DNA of 64,000 nucleotides from Mycobacterium florentinum (GTDB taxonomy: Bacteria > Actinomycetota > Actinomycetes > Mycobacteriales > Mycobacteriaceae), in NCBI RefSeq assembly GCF_010730355.1, contig NZ_AP022576.1:3224001-3288000 (forward strand), given 5' to 3'. How positions within the stretch are numbered: the first letter of the stretch is position 1; each line of letters opens with the position of its first letter. Made by a program: the position numbers and the translations under genes. This document shows, piece by piece, positions 41,906 to 51,141 of this stretch. The notes under the pieces were generated by a model. The model was not told where the DNA came from. It saw only the letters and a list, made by a program, of their open reading frames with translations, and ran no database searches.

Positions 41906-44900
41906 ATGATGCGCCTCAGCCGCAGCCTGCGCAGGTACCGATGGTTGGTCTTCACAGGCTGGTTGCTGGCATTGGTCCCGGCGATTTATTTGGCGTTGAC
42001 GCAGTCCGGGAATCTCACCGGCGGTGGTTTCGAAGTAGCCGGCTCGCAGTCGTTGCAGGTCCACGACCAGCTCGAGGATCAATACCACGACCTGGGCGCG
42101 TCGTCGTTGGCCCTGGTGGCCGCCCCGCGCCCCGACGCCAGCTATGACGACATGAACAATGCCGTGGCGCAGCTGCGGCAGATCATCGGCGAATTCCCCG
42201 GCGTCACGGAGAAAACCAACCCGACGCAGCGCCCGCCGCAGCCCGACCGGCCCTATGTGCTGACCCTGCGGCTCGACTCCCGCAACGCGGGCACCAGCGA
42301 CATCGCCAAACGGCTACGGCAAAAGGTGGGCGTCAAGGGCGAGCAGTCCGGGCAGACCGCGGATGGCCGGGTCCGGCTCTACGTCATCGGGCAGGGCGCG
42401 CTCAGTGCGGCCGCGGCGGCGAACACCAAACACGACATCGCCAAAGCCGAACAATGGAACCTGCCGATCATCCTGATCGTCTTGCTCGCGGTGTTCGGCT
42501 CGCTGGCCGCCGCGGCCATCCCGCTGACCCTCGGCGTGTGCACGGTCGTGGTGACCATGGGACTGGTCTATCTCTTGTCGGCCTACACCACGATGTCGGT
42601 GTTCGTGACCTCGACGGTGTCGATGTTCGGCATCGCGCTGGCCGTGGACTATTCGCTTTTCATCCTGATGCGATTCCGCGAGGAATTGCGGGCCGGCCGC
42701 CAGCACCGCGAAGCCGTGGACGCCGCGATGGCGACTTCCGGGCTGGCGGTGGTGCTGTCCGGGCTGACGGTCGTCGCCTCGCTCACCGGCATCTACCTGA
42801 TCAACACCCCGGCGCTGAAATCGATGGCTACCGGGGCGATTATGGCCGTCGCGGTCGCCATGCTGACGTCGACGACCTTGACGCCCGCGGCGCTGGCGAC
42901 GTTCGGCCGCGCGGCCGCCAAGCGCTCGATGCTGCTGCACTGGTCGCGGCGACCGGAAAGCACGCAGTCCCGGTTCTGGAACCGCTGGGTCGGATCGGTG
43001 ATGCGCCGGCCGTGGATCTCGTCCATCGCGGCGGCGACGGTGCTGCTGGTGATGGCGGCGCCGGCGGCGTCGATGGTGCTGGGCAACAGCCTGCTGCGCC
43101 AATTCGACTCGTCGCACGAGATCCGGGCCGGCGTCGCCGGGGCATCCGAGGCCCTCGGGCCCGGGGCGCTCGGTCCGATCCAGGTAATGGTGAGCTTCCC
43201 CGACGGCGGCGCGTCCGCACCCGAACACAGCCAGACGCTGGCCGCCATCCGGGCGCGCATGGCGCAGGCCCCCCACATCGCCTCGGTCACCCCGCCGCAA
43301 TTCGCCGACGACAACAGCAGTGCTTTGCTGTCGGCGGTGTTGTCGGTCGATCCCGAGGACATGGGTGCCCGGCAATCCGTCGACTGGATGCGCGCCCAGC
43401 TACCGCAGGTTCCCAGCGAGGGGACCGCGCGCGTCGACGTCGGCGGGCCGACGGCGTTGATCAAGGACTTCGACGATCGGGTGTCGGCGACCGAGCCGCT
43501 GGTGCTGCTGTTCGTGGCGGCGATCGCGTTCGTGATGCTGCTGCTGTCGATCCACTCGGTGTTCCTGGCCTTCAAGGGCGTGCTGATGACGCTGCTGTCG
43601 GTCGCCGCGGCCTACGGAAGCCTGGTCATGGTGTTCCAATGGGGCTGGTTGAGGGATCTCGGCTTCGCCCACATCACGTCGATCGATAGCACCGTTCCCC
43701 CGCTGGTGCTGGCGATGACGTTCGGGTTGTCGATGGACTACGAGATCTTCCTGCTCACCCGCATCCGGGAACGCTTCCTGCGCACCGGGAACACCCGCGA
43801 CGCCGTGGCGTACGGCGTCAGCACCAGCGCCCGCACCATCACCAGCGCCGCCCTGATCATGATCGCGGTGTTCATCGGGTTCGCGTTCGCCGGCATGCCG
43901 CTGGTCGCCGAGATCGGGGTGGCGTGCGCCGTCGCGATCGCTGTCGACGCCACCGTGGTGCGGTTGGTGCTGGTTCCGGCGCTGATGGCGATGTTCGCCC
44001 AGTGGAACTGGTGGCTGCCCGGGTGGCTGCGCAAGGTCTTGCCGTCGGTCGACTTCGACCGGCCGCTGCCCGAGGTCGACCTCGGCGACGTCGTCGTCAT
44101 TCCCGACGACATCTCGGCGCTCACCGCGCCCAGCGCGGACCTGCGGATGGTGCTCAAGTCGGCGGCCAAGCTCAGGCACTTGGCGCCCGACGCCATCACC
44201 GTGGCCGATCCGCTGGCGTTCACCGGCTGCGGGCGCAACGGCAAGGACGCCGAGGAACCGCGCGGCCAGGGCCCCGGACAGATTCCGCACCAGGTCAACA
44301 TCGCCGACGACGACGCCGTCGCGATCACGCTCGGCGGCAACGGTCAGACCAAGGCCGCGTCCGGCGCCAAGAAGCTGGTCGACGGCTTGGCCGCACGCAA
44401 CGGCATTTCCCGGGCCATGCCGTGGGGCGAGCGGCCGGTGCATCCGGTCACCCTGTGGCGGGGCCGGTTGTCGGTTGCCATCGATGCGCTCGAGGCCGGT
44501 GCTCGCACCCGCGGTCGGCCGGAATACGCCCGTCGCAGCCCGGTGGAAACCACCAATGTGCAGTTGCCCACCGGCGACCGGCTACAGGTCCCGACCGGTG
44601 CCGAGACGCTGCGCCTCAAGGGCTACCTGATCATGTGCCGTAACAGCAGCCGCGATTTCGCCGAATTTGCTGACATGGTGGACACATTAGAACCGGAAAC
44701 GGCCGCGGTGGTGCTCGCCGGAATGGACAGGTATTACTGTTCTCAACCGCCCAAGCAGCAATGGATCGCCTCCGAGTTGGTCCGTCAACTCGCGGATCCG
44801 CACCCTTCCGATCTGTCTGACGATCATTGGTCGGAACCGGACGCCAAGGCAGACTGGGATGAGGTCAGGCAGCGCTGCCTGTCCGTGGCCGTCGCAATGC

Positions 44901-44917
44901 TGGAGGAGGCGAGGTGA
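41906..44917 (+). CDS. mmpL11: RND/MmpL family transporter MmpL11
   Basis: 1003 residues with twelve membrane segments. The charged transmembrane motifs are IALAVDYSLFILMRFREE (TM4) and LSMDYEIFLLTRIRERF (TM10). MmpL11 is implicated in export of monomeromycolyl diacylglycerol and mycolate wax ester and in haem uptake together with Rv0203. The C-terminal cytoplasmic region has about 40 extra residues (from about 775, rich in Gly, Asp and Gln) compared with the 966-residue M. tuberculosis protein as I recall it. ATG 41906 or the adjacent ATG 41909 are both possible. The stop overlaps the next gene by GTGA. Confidence 0.95.
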   Translation: MMRLSRSLRRYRWLVFTGWLLALVPAIYLALTQSGNLTGGGFEVAGSQSLQVHDQLEDQYHDLGASSLALVAAPRPDASYDDMNNAVAQLRQIIGEFPGVTEKTNPTQRPPQPDRPYVLTLRLDSRNAGTSDIAKRLRQKVGVKGEQSGQTADGRVRLYVIGQGALSAAAAANTKHDIAKAEQWNLPIILIVLLAVFGSLAAAAIPLTLGVCTVVVTMGLVYLLSAYTTMSVFVTSTVSMFGIALAVDYSLFILMRFREELRAGRQHREAVDAAMATSGLAVVLSGLTVVASLTGIYLINTPALKSMATGAIMAVAVAMLTSTTLTPAALATFGRAAAKRSMLLHWSRRPESTQSRFWNRWVGSVMRRPWISSIAAATVLLVMAAPAASMVLGNSLLRQFDSSHEIRAGVAGASEALGPGALGPIQVMVSFPDGGASAPEHSQTLAAIRARMAQAPHIASVTPPQFADDNSSALLSAVLSVDPEDMGARQSVDWMRAQLPQVPSEGTARVDVGGPTALIKDFDDRVSATEPLVLLFVAAIAFVMLLLSIHSVFLAFKGVLMTLLSVAAAYGSLVMVFQWGWLRDLGFAHITSIDSTVPPLVLAMTFGLSMDYEIFLLTRIRERFLRTGNTRDAVAYGVSTSARTITSAALIMIAVFIGFAFAGMPLVAEIGVACAVAIAVDATVVRLVLVPALMAMFAQWNWWLPGWLRKVLPSVDFDRPLPEVDLGDVVVIPDDISALTAPSADLRMVLKSAAKLRHLAPDAITVADPLAFTGCGRNGKDAEEPRGQGPGQIPHQVNIADDDAVAITLGGNGQTKAASGAKKLVDGLAARNGISRAMPWGERPVHPVTLWRGRLSVAIDALEAGARTRGRPEYARRSPVETTNVQLPTGDRLQVPTGAETLRLKGYLIMCRNSSRDFAEFADMVDTLEPETAAVVLAGMDRYYCSQPPKQQWIASELVRQLADPHPSDLSDDHWSEPDAKADWDEVRQRCLSVAVAMLEEAR

Positions 44918-45423
44918 CGTTGGCAGCCGACCGACGACGCGTGCCGCCGCCCCAGCAGCCCGCCGCCGAAACTCGTCCGCACGATTTCGATCAGCCGGTC
45001 GAGTTCTGGCCGACGGCCGCCATCCGCTCGGCGCTGCAGGGCGGTGACATCGAGACCTGGAAGCGGATCGCCGCCGCGCTCAAGCGCGACCCGTTCGGCC
45101 GCACCGCCCGTCAGGTCGAGGAAGTCCTCGAGGGCACCCGCCCGTACGGCATCTCCAAGGCGCTGTGGGAGGTGCTGGAGCGCGCCCGCGTCCACCTGGA
45201 GGCCAACGAACGCGCCGAGGTGGCCCGCCACGTGGGGCTGCTGATCGAGCGATCCGGCCTGGCCCAGCAGGAATTCGCCGCCCGCATCGGGGTGGCGGCC
45301 GAGGATCTGGCCAGCTACCTCGACGGCAGCGTCAGCCCGTCGGCCTCGCTGATGATCCGGATCCGCCGGCTCTCGGACCGGTTCGTGAAAGTGAAGTCGG
45401 AGCCCACGCCCGACGCCGACTGA
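44914..45423 (+). CDS. Helix-turn-helix domain protein (Rv0201c-like)
   Basis: 169 residues. The C-terminal half (about 105-155) has an XRE-like helix-turn-helix, LAQQEFAARIGVAAEDLASYLDG, with a following SPSASLMIRIRRLSD helix. The N-terminal half is helical and has no recognisable domain. GTG 44914 overlaps the mmpL11 stop by GTGA, so it is translated from the same message. It may regulate its own operon or act with MmpL11; no operator can be assigned. Counterpart of M. tuberculosis Rv0201c. Confidence 0.84.
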   Translation: MTLAADRRRVPPPQQPAAETRPHDFDQPVEFWPTAAIRSALQGGDIETWKRIAAALKRDPFGRTARQVEEVLEGTRPYGISKALWEVLERARVHLEANERAEVARHVGLLIERSGLAQQEFAARIGVAAEDLASYLDGSVSPSASLMIRIRRLSDRFVKVKSEPTPDAD

Positions 45424-45427
45424 GCCG

Positions 45428-46117
45428 TCAGCGGGCGTTGATCGGCAGCACGTCGTTCACCAGCCAGTCGCCGCCCCGCTTGACCAGTGCCACCCGCAAT
45501 GCCGGTGCCGCCCGACTGGGCGGCTGACCGGGCGTGTTCTGGGTTACCCGCAGGATGACCGCCACGCTGGCCGCGGTGGGCCCGAGCGCCTCCACTCCGG
45601 CCGCCAGGGTCGAGGCCTGCGCCGTGACATTGCGCTGGGCGAGGTCGGCGCTGGTCTTCTGGTACTGCTGCTTGAACGCGTCCGCGCGCTCGGGCACCAT
45701 CATCGCCGCGGCCCGGTCGATCGAGCTGCTCGGGGCGCTCGGAGTAAACGACGCCATCGCCTCGGCCATCCCGCTGGCGACCTGGGCCACGTCCCGGGAG
45801 TCCTTCTTAAAGTCGCGGTCGGTGCTGGTCCAGTGGGTGTAGCCGGTGAGCACGGCGGCCGACAGGGCGGCCGTACACAGGGCGACGACGGCCAGGCGCA
45901 GCCCGGGCGCTTCGTCGTCGGTGCCGACGCTGACCGAGTCGCGGCGCAGCAGCCAGAAATTGACCCCCACCCCCTCGACGATCAGCACCAGCAGCACCGA
46001 GCACACCGACACCCACCACAGCGGCCAGTCCAGGATGACGCCGATCATCGGCAGCGCGCCGACCGTGGCCACCGGCGCCAGGATGTCGAAGGCCAGCAGC
46101 CGCCAGAGGTTTCTCAT
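45428..46117 (-). CDS. omamB: Mce-associated membrane protein OmamB
   Basis: 229 residues, equal to the length I recall for M. tuberculosis Rv0200. Two or three N-terminal helices (about 5-60, and 72-92) are followed by an extracytoplasmic domain of the mce-associated (SnoaL-like) fold ending in DWLVNDVLPINAR. It belongs to the orphan Mce-associated family that stabilises Mce lipid import complexes. Start ATG overlaps the omamA stop by ATGA (46114-46117). The pair probably forms a complex. Confidence 0.87.
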   Translation of the reverse strand: MRNLWRLLAFDILAPVATVGALPMIGVILDWPLWWVSVCSVLLVLIVEGVGVNFWLLRRDSVSVGTDDEAPGLRLAVVALCTAALSAAVLTGYTHWTSTDRDFKKDSRDVAQVASGMAEAMASFTPSAPSSSIDRAAAMMVPERADAFKQQYQKTSADLAQRNVTAQASTLAAGVEALGPTAASVAVILRVTQNTPGQPPSRAAPALRVALVKRGGDWLVNDVLPINAR

Positions 46118-46764
46118 CGGATCGACTCCAGGTGAGAGATCAGCAGCTTGCCGTCGACGTTGGAGACGTCGAGGCGCAGGCTCCAGTGCACCGTCTGCGG
46201 CTTGGCGCCGACGTTCTCGCTGACCGACGTCGCGACCAGCATCACCGAATCCGTCCTGCTGGCGAACGGTGGCAGCTTGGTGGTGACCACCGACCGCGCG
46301 ACACCCGGTTGGCTGTCCAGGTCGTGATGCACCGTCTCGATCGCCACCGACTCGATCCGCCCGCTGCTCTGCGACTGCAGTTTCTCCACCACCTGCTTGT
46401 AGGGCTGCACCGTCGCGTCGAAGTCGGTGTTCAGCTCGCCGACGGTCCCGTCGTGCAGGTGCTGCAGGCTGGCGTCGACGTTGGTGCTGTTCATGTTGAT
46501 CAGCACGCCGGTCCAATCGGCGGCTGTCTGCATCACGCGGCTCAGGTAGGTGCGTTCGGCCGAGTCCGCACGGTGGTCGGACCAGATGATCCCGACGAGC
46601 ACCACCGCGGCGACCGACAGCACGCCGAGGACCGCGGAGGCGATCCCGAACGGAGAAAAAATCACCGCGTCGGAGTCTTCGGCGTCGTCGGCTTCCGCCG
46701 CGCTGGCCTCGGCGTCCTGCTCGTCCACGTCGGTCGCCGCGTCGGTTTGCTCGCCGTCAGGCAT
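46114..46764 (-). CDS. omamA: Mce-associated membrane protein OmamA
   Basis: 216 residues. An acidic cytoplasmic N-terminus (about 1-35, rich in Asp/Glu/Ala) precedes one transmembrane helix (about 40-62) and an extracytoplasmic domain. In M. tuberculosis OmamA (Rv0199) is needed for stable Mce1/Mce4 lipid import. ATG 46764 is chosen because the acidic N-terminus begins there. It is divergent from zmp1 across 78 nt and leads omamB in an ATGA-coupled pair. Confidence 0.9.
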   Translation of the reverse strand: MPDGEQTDAATDVDEQDAEASAAEADDAEDSDAVIFSPFGIASAVLGVLSVAAVVLVGIIWSDHRADSAERTYLSRVMQTAADWTGVLINMNSTNVDASLQHLHDGTVGELNTDFDATVQPYKQVVEKLQSQSSGRIESVAIETVHHDLDSQPGVARSVVTTKLPPFASRTDSVMLVATSVSENVGAKPQTVHWSLRLDVSNVDGKLLISHLESIR

Positions 46765-46842
46765 GGGCGCGAGGTTACCCGGCCGCCGGTCGCAGTCGGC
46801 GCAGCAGGCGCCCGGCGCGCAGAAGATGGTAAGGATGGCAGG

Positions 46843-48828
46843 GTGACGTATGCGGCCACACGCTCGGGCCTGGACCTGAGCCACATCGACGAAAATGCCC
46901 GTCCCCAAGACGACCTGTTCGGCTACGTGAACGGTCGCTGGCTGGCCGACTACGAGATCCCCCCGGACCGCGCCACCGACGGAGCCTTCCGCATCCTGTT
47001 CGACCAGGCCGAGGAGCAGGTCCGCGACCTGATCATCGAAGCGAGCGACAGCGGCGCCGCGCCGGGCACCGACCAGCAGCGCATCGGCGACCTCTACGCG
47101 AGCTTCCTCGACGAGGACGCGGTCGAGCGTCGTGGCCTGCAGCCGCTGCACGACGAGCTGGCTACCATCGACGGCGCGGCCGATGCGGCCGCCCTGGCCG
47201 CCGTCGTCGGCACCCTGCAGCGCACCGGGGTGGGCGGCGGCGTCGGCGTCTACATCGACACCGACGCCAAGAACTCGACCCGCTACCTGGTGCACGTCAA
47301 CCAATCCGGCATCGGGTTGCCCGACGAGTCGTACTACCGCGACGAGCCGCACGCCCAGGTGCTCGCGGCCTACCCGGGACACATCGCTCGGATGTTCGCC
47401 CTGGTGTACGGCGGGGAGGCGGCGGACCACGCCGAAACCGCGGCCCGCATCGTGGCGCTGGAGACCAAACTTGCTGCCGCACACTGGGATGTGGTCAAGC
47501 GCCGCGACGCCGACCTGACCTACAACCTGCGCACCTTCGCACAACTGCAGACCGAGGGCGCCGGCTTCGACTGGACCGGGTGGATCACCGCGCTGGGCAG
47601 CACCCCCCAGGCCGTCGCGGAAGTCGTTGTGCGCCAGCCCGATTACCTCACTGCCTTCGCCACGCTATGGGACGGCCAAGACCTCGAGGACTGGAAGCGC
47701 TGGGCCCGGTGGCGGTTGATCCGCGCCCGCGCGTCGTGGCTTACCGGCGCCCTGGTCGCGGCGGACTTCGACTTCTACGGCCGCCTGCTGACCGGGACCG
47801 AACAGATCCGGGCCCGGTGGAAGCGCGGGGTTTCGCTGGTCGAGAACCTGATGGGCGATTCCGTCGGAAAGCTGTACGTGCAAAGGCATTTCCCGCCGGA
47901 AGCCAAGGAGCGCATCGACGCGCTGGTAGACAACCTGCGGGAGGCCTACCGGGTCAGCATCAGCGACCTGGACTGGATGACGCCGCAGACCCGGGAGCGC
48001 GCGCTGACCAAGCTCGGCAAGTTCACCGCCAAGGTCGGCTACCCCGCGAAGTGGCGCGACTACTCCGCGCTGGTGATCGACCGCGACGACCTGTACGGCA
48101 ACTACCTGCGCGGGTATGCGGTCAACCACGACCGCGAACTGGCCAAGCTTGGCGGGCCGGTGGACCGTGACGAATGGTTCATGACGCCGCAGACCGTTAA
48201 CGCCTACTACAACCCGGGGATGAACGAGATCGTCTTCCCCGCAGCCATTTTGCAGCCGCCATTCTTCGACGCCCAGGCCGACGACGCCGCCAACTACGGC
48301 GGGATCGGGGCGGTGATCGGGCACGAGATCGGGCATGGCTTCGACGACCAGGGCGCCAAGTACGACGGCGACGGCAATCTCGTCGACTGGTGGACCGACG
48401 ACGATCGCAGCGAGTTCGGGGCCCGCACCAAGGCGCTCATCGAGCAGTACGAGGCCTACATCCCCCGCGAGCTCGACGGTGCCCACCACGTCAACGGTGC
48501 CTTCACCGTCGGCGAGAACATCGGCGACCTGGGCGGACTGTCCATCGCGCTGTTGGCCTACCAACTGTCGCTGAACGGCGAGCCCGCCCCGGTGATCGAC
48601 GGCCTGACCGGCGTGCAACGGGTGTTCTATGGCTGGGCGCAGGTGTGGCGCACCAAATCCCGTGAGGCAGAAGCAATTCGACGCCTCGCCGTGGACCCGC
48701 ACTCGCCGCCTGAGTTCCGGTGTAACGGCGTCGTCCGCAACGTCGGCGCCTTCTACGAGGCCTTCGACGTTGCCGAGGACGACGCGCTGTTCCTGGCGCC
48801 GCAGCGCCGGGTCAGGATCTGGAACTAG
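46843..48828 (+). CDS. zmp1: Zinc metalloprotease Zmp1 (M13, neprilysin-like)
   Basis: 661 residues. The zinc motif HEIGH lies near residue 496, and the downstream zinc ligand/catalytic motif GENIGDLGG near residue 560. NAYYNPGMNEIVFPAAILQPPFF is the conserved M13 substrate-binding segment. There is no signal peptide, as in M. tuberculosis Zmp1 (Rv0198c), which is nevertheless found outside the cell and interferes with inflammasome activation. GTG 46843 follows AAGGA by 7 nt. The gene ends next to an unusual 16-bp inverted repeat. Confidence 0.95.
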   Translation: MTYAATRSGLDLSHIDENARPQDDLFGYVNGRWLADYEIPPDRATDGAFRILFDQAEEQVRDLIIEASDSGAAPGTDQQRIGDLYASFLDEDAVERRGLQPLHDELATIDGAADAAALAAVVGTLQRTGVGGGVGVYIDTDAKNSTRYLVHVNQSGIGLPDESYYRDEPHAQVLAAYPGHIARMFALVYGGEAADHAETAARIVALETKLAAAHWDVVKRRDADLTYNLRTFAQLQTEGAGFDWTGWITALGSTPQAVAEVVVRQPDYLTAFATLWDGQDLEDWKRWARWRLIRARASWLTGALVAADFDFYGRLLTGTEQIRARWKRGVSLVENLMGDSVGKLYVQRHFPPEAKERIDALVDNLREAYRVSISDLDWMTPQTRERALTKLGKFTAKVGYPAKWRDYSALVIDRDDLYGNYLRGYAVNHDRELAKLGGPVDRDEWFMTPQTVNAYYNPGMNEIVFPAAILQPPFFDAQADDAANYGGIGAVIGHEIGHGFDDQGAKYDGDGNLVDWWTDDDRSEFGARTKALIEQYEAYIPRELDGAHHVNGAFTVGENIGDLGGLSIALLAYQLSLNGEPAPVIDGLTGVQRVFYGWAQVWRTKSREAEAIRRLAVDPHSPPEFRCNGVVRNVGAFYEAFDVAEDDALFLAPQRRVRIWN

Positions 48829-48845
48829 GGGTCGCCTTTTCCCGC

Positions 48846-48901
48846 GAGCAGACGCAAAAGCACCCTGACACGCCGTTAAACGTGAGCTTTTGCGTCTGCT
48901 C
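48846..48901. repeat. Perfect 16-bp inverted repeat spanning the zmp1/oxidoreductase convergence
   Basis: GAGCAGACGCAAAAGC (48846-48861) and its exact complement (48886-48901) are separated by 24 nt. One arm lies after the zmp1 stop, the other inside the last codons of the facing oxidoreductase, whose stop is in the loop. It can fold as a strong hairpin in either transcript. It looks like a dispersed mycobacterial element or a bidirectional terminator. Confidence 0.8.
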
Positions 48902-51122
48902 GGCACAATTCGATCCGCGCGGGCACGTGCTTGTGCCAGGGCGTCCCGGCGTAGGAGTCGCGCCACCCGGTCGAGGTCAGCGCGTTCGGGGCGACGCCCG
49001 GGACGACGGTCTTTCCATCCTCCCCGATGTAGTCGAGTCCAAAACCGTTGGGCAGGGCCGCATGTCCGGGCAACATCGTCTCGGTGATCTCGATGGTCGC
49101 CTCGGCGCTGCCGGCCGCGGTGGTGATGCGCGCCCGGCAGCCGTCGACGAGTCCGAGGTCCTGGGCATCCTCAACGCTGACGCGCAGTGCTCCGTCGGCG
49201 TCGCGCTTACGCCAGGACGGGTCGCGGAAAATGTCGTTGGCGGTGTAGGCGCGCCGCTCGCCCACCGACAAGACGATGGGCAGCTCGTCGGTGGTCAGTT
49301 GCGGCGGCGCGTCGGACAGCGCCCGTAAATCGTGGAGCATTTCCGGGATTTCGACCGCGATCTTGTGATCGGAGTGGGTGATCAGCGCGAAGTCGTCCTC
49401 GTAGTTGTGCGCGGTGAAGACGACTCCCGACGGGTTGTCCAGGATGGCGTCGAACAGCGCGTTGCCGTCGGCGTGCCCGGCGCGGCGCACCGCATCGGGA
49501 TAGGTCATCGCCGTCTTCTGCGCCAGCCCCCACACGGCGGCGGCCCCGGCCATACCCTCGGGCAGCGTCGGCCCCAGGGTTTCGTAGAGCACGTACGGGA
49601 CCAGGCGGGCCATCGTCGGATTGCCGGCCACGGCATTCAGGAATGCTTCGGCGTATGCCTCGCGACCCTGTTGGGCGGCATCGCGCAGCGGCCGTAAGTC
49701 CGCGTCGTCGAGCACTCCGAGTGCTCGCACCAGCCGGGTCCAGATCTCCGGCTCGGGCAGTGTTCCCGGCAATGGCTTGAGCAGCGGCCGGCGCAGGTGA
49801 AAGCCGTTGTGCGGGAACTCGAAATTGAAGAACGTGGCCTCGGTCTTCTCGTACTGGGACGCCGCGGGCAACACGTAGTGCGCCAGTCGAGCGGTCTCGG
49901 TCATCGCAACGTCGACGACCACCATCAGTTCCAGGGATTGAAAGGCCTCCCGGCACGCCGTCGAGTCGGCCAGCGAGTGCGCGGGATTGGCACTTTCGAC
50001 GATCATCGCCCGGAACCGGTCCGGGTGATCGGTGAGGATCTCCTCGGGCACGGCGTTGGACGGAATCAGCCCGGCAATGATGGGCGCCCCGGTGACGGGG
50101 GTGCGCCCCGAAACCGTGCTGAACAGCGATGCCAGCGACGAATGAAGGTGCTGGCCACCCTTTTTCGCGAAGTTGCCGGTGAAGATCCAGAGCAGCTTGT
50201 TCAAGTAGGAGCTCAGGGTGCTGTTGGGGGCCTGCTGAACTCCGAGGTCTTCGAACACCGAGACGCTTTCGGCGGTGCCGATGCGCCGCGCCGCGGTCCG
50301 TAGCAGCTCCGCGTCCACCCCGCAACGCTGCGCGTAGTCAGCGATCGAGATGTCGCGCAGCGCGTCGCGCACAGTATCGAAACCGTGCACGTGCTCAGCG
50401 AGAAACGCTTCGTTGCACAGGTTTTCCTGAACCAGCACCGCCGCCAGTGCGGCCAGGCACCACGCGTCGGTGCCCGGTCGCACTCGCAGGTGGAAGTCGG
50501 ACATCTTCGCGGTGTCGGTGACGACGGGGTCGATCACGATCAGCGATCGATCGGGGTCCTTGGCGATCTCGTTGAGCACCACCCGGGCCCGGGGGAAGCT
50601 CTGCGACATCCACGGGTTCTTGCCGATGAACACCGAGACTTCGGCGTGCTCGAACTCGCCCCGGGTGTGGCCGCCGTACAGGTGTCCGTCGACCCATGCT
50701 TCTCCGGTCTTCTCCTGCGCCAACGCATTTGAGCGGTACTTCGACCCCAGGGCCTTCAGGAAGGCGCCGCTGTAGGCCCCACCCAGGTGGTTGCCCTGCC
50801 CGCCGCCGCCGTAGTAGAAGATCTTGTCGCCGCCGTAGGTGTCGCGGATGTGCTTGAAACCCTCCGCGATCTCGACAATCGCGGTCTCCCAATCGATTTC
50901 TTCGTAGCTGCCGTCGGCACGGCGGCGCATCGGGGAGGTCAGGCGAGCGCGGTTGTTCTGGTAGTGGTCCAGCCGCAGCGCCTTGTTGCAGGTGTAGCCC
51001 TGCGACGCGGGATGGTTCTTGTCGCCGCGGATACGCGACAGCGTGCGATCTTCGACCTGTACGACGATGCCGCAGTTGCATTCGCAGAGGATGCATGCGG
51101 TCGACTGCCACTCAGCGGCCAT
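48876..51122 (-). CDS. Molybdopterin oxidoreductase, formate-dehydrogenase-H/BisC type (Rv0197-like)
   Basis: 748 residues. An N-terminal [4Fe-4S] motif, C10-x2-C13-x3-C17 and a fourth Cys near 45 (GYTCNKAL), precedes the molybdopterin domains. AQEKTGEAW near residue 137 and FIGKNPWMSQSFPRAR near residue 165 are in the cofactor-binding core. The residue coordinating molybdenum is not an obvious Cys or SeCys, so the metal ligand is uncertain. No twin-Arg signal, so it is cytoplasmic. AAGGAAG precedes the ATG. It is 19 nt downstream of a TetR gene and surely in its operon. The last residues RADAKAHV are encoded by one arm of an inverted repeat. Confidence 0.9.
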   Translation of the reverse strand: MAAEWQSTACILCECNCGIVVQVEDRTLSRIRGDKNHPASQGYTCNKALRLDHYQNNRARLTSPMRRRADGSYEEIDWETAIVEIAEGFKHIRDTYGGDKIFYYGGGGQGNHLGGAYSGAFLKALGSKYRSNALAQEKTGEAWVDGHLYGGHTRGEFEHAEVSVFIGKNPWMSQSFPRARVVLNEIAKDPDRSLIVIDPVVTDTAKMSDFHLRVRPGTDAWCLAALAAVLVQENLCNEAFLAEHVHGFDTVRDALRDISIADYAQRCGVDAELLRTAARRIGTAESVSVFEDLGVQQAPNSTLSSYLNKLLWIFTGNFAKKGGQHLHSSLASLFSTVSGRTPVTGAPIIAGLIPSNAVPEEILTDHPDRFRAMIVESANPAHSLADSTACREAFQSLELMVVVDVAMTETARLAHYVLPAASQYEKTEATFFNFEFPHNGFHLRRPLLKPLPGTLPEPEIWTRLVRALGVLDDADLRPLRDAAQQGREAYAEAFLNAVAGNPTMARLVPYVLYETLGPTLPEGMAGAAAVWGLAQKTAMTYPDAVRRAGHADGNALFDAILDNPSGVVFTAHNYEDDFALITHSDHKIAVEIPEMLHDLRALSDAPPQLTTDELPIVLSVGERRAYTANDIFRDPSWRKRDADGALRVSVEDAQDLGLVDGCRARITTAAGSAEATIEITETMLPGHAALPNGFGLDYIGEDGKTVVPGVAPNALTSTGWRDSYAGTPWHKHVPARIELCRADAKAHV

Positions 51123-51141
51123 CGCGGGACTTCCTTTCGGG

